Of a stretch of 44,061 bases of DNA, positions 40,751 through 44,061 are shown piece after piece. The stretch is from Streptomyces oryzae (GTDB lineage Bacteria > Actinomycetota > Actinomycetes > Streptomycetales > Streptomycetaceae), in assembly GCF_017676365.1 (NCBI RefSeq), contig NZ_JADKMA010000035.1, forward strand, positions 1 to 44,061, given 5' to 3'. The notes under the pieces were generated by a model. That model was not told the origin of the DNA and did not search any database. It was given only the letters and a program-made list of their open reading frames with translations. Position 1 is the stretch's first letter. Every line of letters starts with the position of its first letter. A program made the position numbers and the translations under genes.

Positions 40751-42375
40751 GCGCCCCTGCCGGCACCCCCAGCAGTGCCCTCCCCAGCGCCCTCGATGTG
40801 CAGGCCCCGGAGTACGCGGACAACCGCGCCGCCATGCTCGGCAAGCTCGAACAATTGGAGATCGAGCACGCCAAGGCCCTCGCGGGCGGCGGAGAGAAGT
40901 ACGTGGCCCGCCACCGCGAGCGCGGCAAACTCCTGGCCCGTGAACGCATCGAGCTGCTTCTCGACGCTGACACCCCCTTCCTGGAGCTGTCCCCGCTCGC
41001 CGCCTGGGGCAGCGACTACACCACCGGCGCCTCGCTGGTGACCGGCATCGGCGTCATCGAGGGCGTCGAGTGCCTGATCACCGCGAACGACCCGACCGTA
41101 CGCGGCGGCGCCAGCAACCCGTGGACGCTGAAGAAGGCGCTGCGGGCCAACGAGATCGCGTACGCGAACCGGCTGCCCTGCGTCAATCTGGTGGAGAGCG
41201 GCGGGGCCGATCTGCCCAGCCAGAAGGAGATCTTCATCCCGGGCGGCGCCCTCTTCCGTGACCTCACCCGGCTCTCGGAGGCGGGCATTCCGACCATCGC
41301 CGTCGTGTTCGGCAACTCCACGGCAGGCGGCGCCTACATACCCGGTATGTCGGACCACGTGATCATGGTCGAGGAGCGCGCCAAGGTGTTCCTCGGCGGC
41401 CCGCCGCTGGTGAAGATGGCCACCGGTGAGGAGGCCGACGACGAGGAGCTGGGCGGCGCCGGCATGCACGCCCGCACCTCAGGGCTCGCCGACCACTACG
41501 CGCTGGACGAGCCCGACGCGCTGCGCCGGGCCCGCCGCGTCGTCGCCCGCCTCAACTGGCGCAAGGCCCACCCCGACCCGGACCCGGAGACCGTACGGGA
41601 GCCGCTGTACGACCCCGAGGAGCTGCTGGGCATCGTGCCCGGCGAGCTGAAGGTGCCGTTCGACCCGCGCGAGGTGATCGCCCGGATCGTGGACGGCTCG
41701 GAGTTCGACGCGTTCAAACCGCTGTACGGGACCAGCCTGGTGACCGGATGGGCGCGGCTGCACGGCTACCCCGTCGGCATCCTCGCCAACGCACAGGGGG
41801 TGCTGTTCAGCGAGGAGTCGCAGAAGGCGACCCAGTTCATCCAGCTCGCCAACCAGCGCGACATCCCCCTCCTCTTCCTCCACAACACCACCGGCTACAT
41901 GGTCGGCAAGGAGTACGAGCAGGGCGGCATCGTCAAACACGGCTCGATGATGATCAACGCCGTCTCCAATTCGAAGGTGCCGCATCTGTCGGTGCTGCTG
42001 GGCGCCAGCTACGGCGCGGGCCACTACGGAATGTGCGGTCGCGCCTTCGACCCTCGCTTCCTGTTCGCCTGGCCGAGCGCCAAGTCGGCCGTCATGGGCC
42101 CGCAGCAGCTCGCCGGTGTGCTGTCGATCGTGATGCGCGAGTCGGCCGCCGCCAAGGGCAAGCCCTTCGACGAGGAGGCCGACGCCGGACTGCGGGCCAT
42201 GGTCGAGCAGCAGATCGAGAGCGAGTCGCTGCCGATGTTCCTGTCGGGACGGCTCTACGACGACGGCGTCATCGACCCGCGCGACACCCGCACCGTTCTC
42301 GGCATCTGCCTGTCCGCCATCCACACCGCGCCGGTGTCCGGAGCCCGCGGCGGCTTCGGCATCTTCCGGATGTGA
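40747..42375 (+). CDS. Acyl-CoA carboxylase carboxyltransferase subunit
   Basis: This 542-residue beta subunit moves carboxyl from biotin to acyl-CoA. NPWTLKKALRANEIAYANRLPCVNLVESGGADLPSQKEIF and GNSTAGGAYIPGMSDH build the first active-site half, and NTTGYMVGKEYEQGGIVKHGSMMINAVSNSKVP with GASYGAGHYGMCGRAFDPRFLFAWP the second. The latter pattern fits methylcrotonyl/geranyl-CoA carboxylases more than propionyl-CoA enzymes. Its exact substrate is an inference. It is coupled to AtuA by ATGA and followed 38 nt later by the biotin carboxylase gene. Confidence 0.9.
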   Translation: MSAPAGTPSSALPSALDVQAPEYADNRAAMLGKLEQLEIEHAKALAGGGEKYVARHRERGKLLARERIELLLDADTPFLELSPLAAWGSDYTTGASLVTGIGVIEGVECLITANDPTVRGGASNPWTLKKALRANEIAYANRLPCVNLVESGGADLPSQKEIFIPGGALFRDLTRLSEAGIPTIAVVFGNSTAGGAYIPGMSDHVIMVEERAKVFLGGPPLVKMATGEEADDEELGGAGMHARTSGLADHYALDEPDALRRARRVVARLNWRKAHPDPDPETVREPLYDPEELLGIVPGELKVPFDPREVIARIVDGSEFDAFKPLYGTSLVTGWARLHGYPVGILANAQGVLFSEESQKATQFIQLANQRDIPLLFLHNTTGYMVGKEYEQGGIVKHGSMMINAVSNSKVPHLSVLLGASYGAGHYGMCGRAFDPRFLFAWPSAKSAVMGPQQLAGVLSIVMRESAAAKGKPFDEEADAGLRAMVEQQIESESLPMFLSGRLYDDGVIDPRDTRTVLGICLSAIHTAPVSGARGGFGIFRM

Positions 42376-42413
42376 GCCGCTGTGTCCGCGCGCAGTGGGA
42401 GAGGGAGCAGCGA

Positions 42414-44061
42414 ATGATCCGTTCCGTTCTGGTCGCCAACCGCGGTGAGATCGCCCGGCGCATCTTCCGCACCTGCCGCGAACTGGGCATCGCCACCGTC
42501 GCCGTGCACTCCGACGCCGATGCCGACGCGCCGCACGTCCGCGAGGCCGACGCCGCCGTACGGCTGCCGGGCAGCGCACCCGCCGACACCTATCTGCGCG
42601 GGGACTTGGTGGTCGAGGCGGCGGTGGCCGCCGGCGCGGATGCCGTGCACCCCGGCTACGGCTTCCTCTCCGAGAACGCCGGCTTCGCCCGCGCCGTCCA
42701 GCACGCCGGGCTGGTGTGGATCGGCCCGCCGCCCGCCGCGATCGAGGCCATGGCGTCCAAGACCGCCGCCAAGAAGCTGCTGGGCGAGGCCGGGGTGCCG
42801 CTGCCGGCGCCCCTCGACCCGGACCGGATCCGGGAGTCCGACCTGCCCGTGCTGGTCAAGGCGGCTGCGGGCGGTGGCGGGCGCGGCATGCGGGTCGTCC
42901 GCGAACTCGCCGCGCTCGAGGGTGAACTGGCCGCGGCGGGCGCGGAAGCCGCCTCGGCCTTCGGGGACGGCGAGGTGTTCGTCGAGCCGTACATCGAACG
43001 GGCCCGGCATGTCGAGGTCCAGGTGCTCGCCGACGCGCACGGTGCCGTATGGGCGCTGGGCACCCGGGACTGCTCCCTGCAGCGGCGCCACCAGAAGGTC
43101 GTCGAGGAGGCGCCCGCGCCGGGGCTGAGCGGCCAGGTGCTGCGCACACTGGAGGACGCTGCCGTGGCCGCGGCCCGCGCGGTGGCCTACGTGGGCGCGG
43201 GAACCGTGGAATTCCTCGTCCCGCCCGAGGGCGGACCCCTCTTCCTGGAGATGAACACCCGGCTCCAGGTCGAACACCCGGTGACGGAGTGCGTCCACGG
43301 CATCGACCTGGTCGCGCACCAGATCGCCGTCGCGGAAGGCGCTCCCCTCCCGCCCGGGGGACCGCCGCCCGCGCGGGGCCACGCCGTGGAGGCCCGGCTG
43401 TACGCGGAGGACCCGGCGCGGGACTGGCAGCCGCAGACGGGCAGGCTGTGGCGGCTGGAGGTGCCCGGCGATGTCCGGGTGGACGCCGGAGTCGCCGACG
43501 GCAGCGAGATCGGGGTCCACTACGACCCGATGCTCGCGAAGGTCATCGCCTGGGCGCCCACCCGCGAGGGCGCGATCCGGAAGCTGGCCCGCGCCCTGGA
43601 GACGGCGACGGTGCACGGGCCGGTCACCAACCGGGACCTGCTGGTGCGCTCGCTGCGGCATCCCGACTTCTGCGGGGCGCGCATGGACACCGGGTTCTAC
43701 GAGCGGCATCTCGCGAGGTTGACCGGCGAGTTGACCGGCGAGCCGACTGGTGAGCCCACCGCCCCTGAGGCCGCCGAGGCGGCACCGGACGGTGCGGGGT
43801 ACGCGGCGCTGGCCGCCGCGCTGGCCGAGGCGGTACGGGACGCGCCGGGCCGGCCACGGGTCGCGGCGCGGGTCGGCGGCTGGCGCAACCTGCCCTCGGT
43901 GCCCGCGAGCCGGCGGTACGCCGATGAGGGCGGCGCCGAGCACGAGGCGCGGTACGTGTGGGGGAGGGGCGGCGTGGCCCCCGAGCCGTCCGCCTATCCC
44001 GGGGTGCGGGCCGTTGCCGTCCGGGCGGACGGGGTCGTGCTGGAGGTGGGAGGGGTGCGGC
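42414..44061 (+). CDS. Biotin carboxylase / acyl-CoA carboxylase alpha subunit, partial
   Basis: The reading frame is open from ATG 42414 to the window edge (549 codons, no stop), so the gene is cut. SVLVANRGEIARRIFRTCRELGI is the family's start, GYGFLSENA and KAAAGGGGRGMRVV form the ATP grasp region, and EMNTRLQVEHPVTE carries catalytic residues. The biotin-carboxylase C-terminal domain ends near residue 435, then comes a LTGE-LTGE-PTGE linker. The biotinyl Met-Lys-Met site is expected beyond the edge. Ribosome binding is from GGAGAGGGAG. It should pair with the carboxyltransferase just upstream. Confidence 0.92.
   Translation, partial: MIRSVLVANRGEIARRIFRTCRELGIATVAVHSDADADAPHVREADAAVRLPGSAPADTYLRGDLVVEAAVAAGADAVHPGYGFLSENAGFARAVQHAGLVWIGPPPAAIEAMASKTAAKKLLGEAGVPLPAPLDPDRIRESDLPVLVKAAAGGGGRGMRVVRELAALEGELAAAGAEAASAFGDGEVFVEPYIERARHVEVQVLADAHGAVWALGTRDCSLQRRHQKVVEEAPAPGLSGQVLRTLEDAAVAAARAVAYVGAGTVEFLVPPEGGPLFLEMNTRLQVEHPVTECVHGIDLVAHQIAVAEGAPLPPGGPPPARGHAVEARLYAEDPARDWQPQTGRLWRLEVPGDVRVDAGVADGSEIGVHYDPMLAKVIAWAPTREGAIRKLARALETATVHGPVTNRDLLVRSLRHPDFCGARMDTGFYERHLARLTGELTGEPTGEPTAPEAAEAAPDGAGYAALAAALAEAVRDAPGRPRVAARVGGWRNLPSVPASRRYADEGGAEHEARYVWGRGGVAPEPSAYPGVRAVAVRADGVVLEVGGVR
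43719..43754 (+). repeat. Three 12-nt in-frame repeats in the biotin carboxylase linker
   Basis: TTGACCGGCGAG (43719-43730), an identical copy (43731-43742) and CCGACTGGTGAG (43743-43754) encode LTGE, LTGE and PTGE. Confidence 0.75.

Overview
This is a high-GC chromosomal segment from a Streptomyces or a very close relative. The evidence is GC above 70% in most genes, codons ending in G or C, the futalosine menaquinone genes mqnB and mqnD, actinobacterial families (DUF2771, DUF3027, DUF2530, TIGR03084) and dispersed palindromic repeats of the kind common between Streptomyces genes. All calls come from reading the sequence; no database search was run.

Layout. 0.1-8.7 kb holds a cold-shock protein, mqnD and mqnB, a DUF2771 lipoprotein, a major facilitator, a DUF3027 protein and a large sacsin/HSP90-type ATPase. 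8.7-13.4 kb holds a beta-propeller lipoprotein, a Cys-rich mini-protein, a CtpE-like P-type ATPase and a DUF2530 membrane protein. 13.4-18.4 kb holds a purine-type NCS2 permease behind an unusually structured leader, a ribbon-helix-helix protein, a MarR-MFS pair, thpR and a 30-residue membrane peptide. 18.4-22.3 kb holds an aldo/keto reductase, a TetR regulator, an SGNH hydrolase and a membrane-anchored beta-propeller.

22.3-27.1 kb is the most accessory-looking part. A three-gene operon (small protein, DUF6879 protein, formyltransferase) diverges from an NB-ARC/TPR signalling ATPase that carries a TTA codon. GC is clearly lower here (55% and 50% in two hand-counted 60-nt lines). 27.3-30.1 kb is a TetR regulator facing a DrrAB-like ABC exporter over a perfect palindrome. 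30.1-35.4 kb holds a PPOX-fold oxidoreductase, serC, an MmcQ/YjbR protein and a FAD/Fe-S dehydrogenase. A lone tnpB element lies at 35.4-37.0 kb and appears to split the promoter of the next gene.

37.0-44.1 kb holds an SRPBCC protein, an unknown protein and an acyl-CoA carboxylase operon (TIGR03084, AtuA-like, carboxyltransferase, biotin carboxylase). The operon resembles terpene or branched-chain acyl-CoA catabolism and runs off the right edge.

The best candidates for something undescribed are: (1) the permease leader at 13510-13655, with a 5' closing stem, a second hairpin and two mutually exclusive hairpins of which one hides the Shine-Dalgarno sequence; (2) the DUF6879/formyltransferase/NB-ARC locus; (3) a 14-nt tandem repeat that fills a convergent gap and supplies the stop codons of both flanking genes. 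Many genes also show a -10-like hexamer 6-9 nt before the start codon, as expected for leaderless transcripts.
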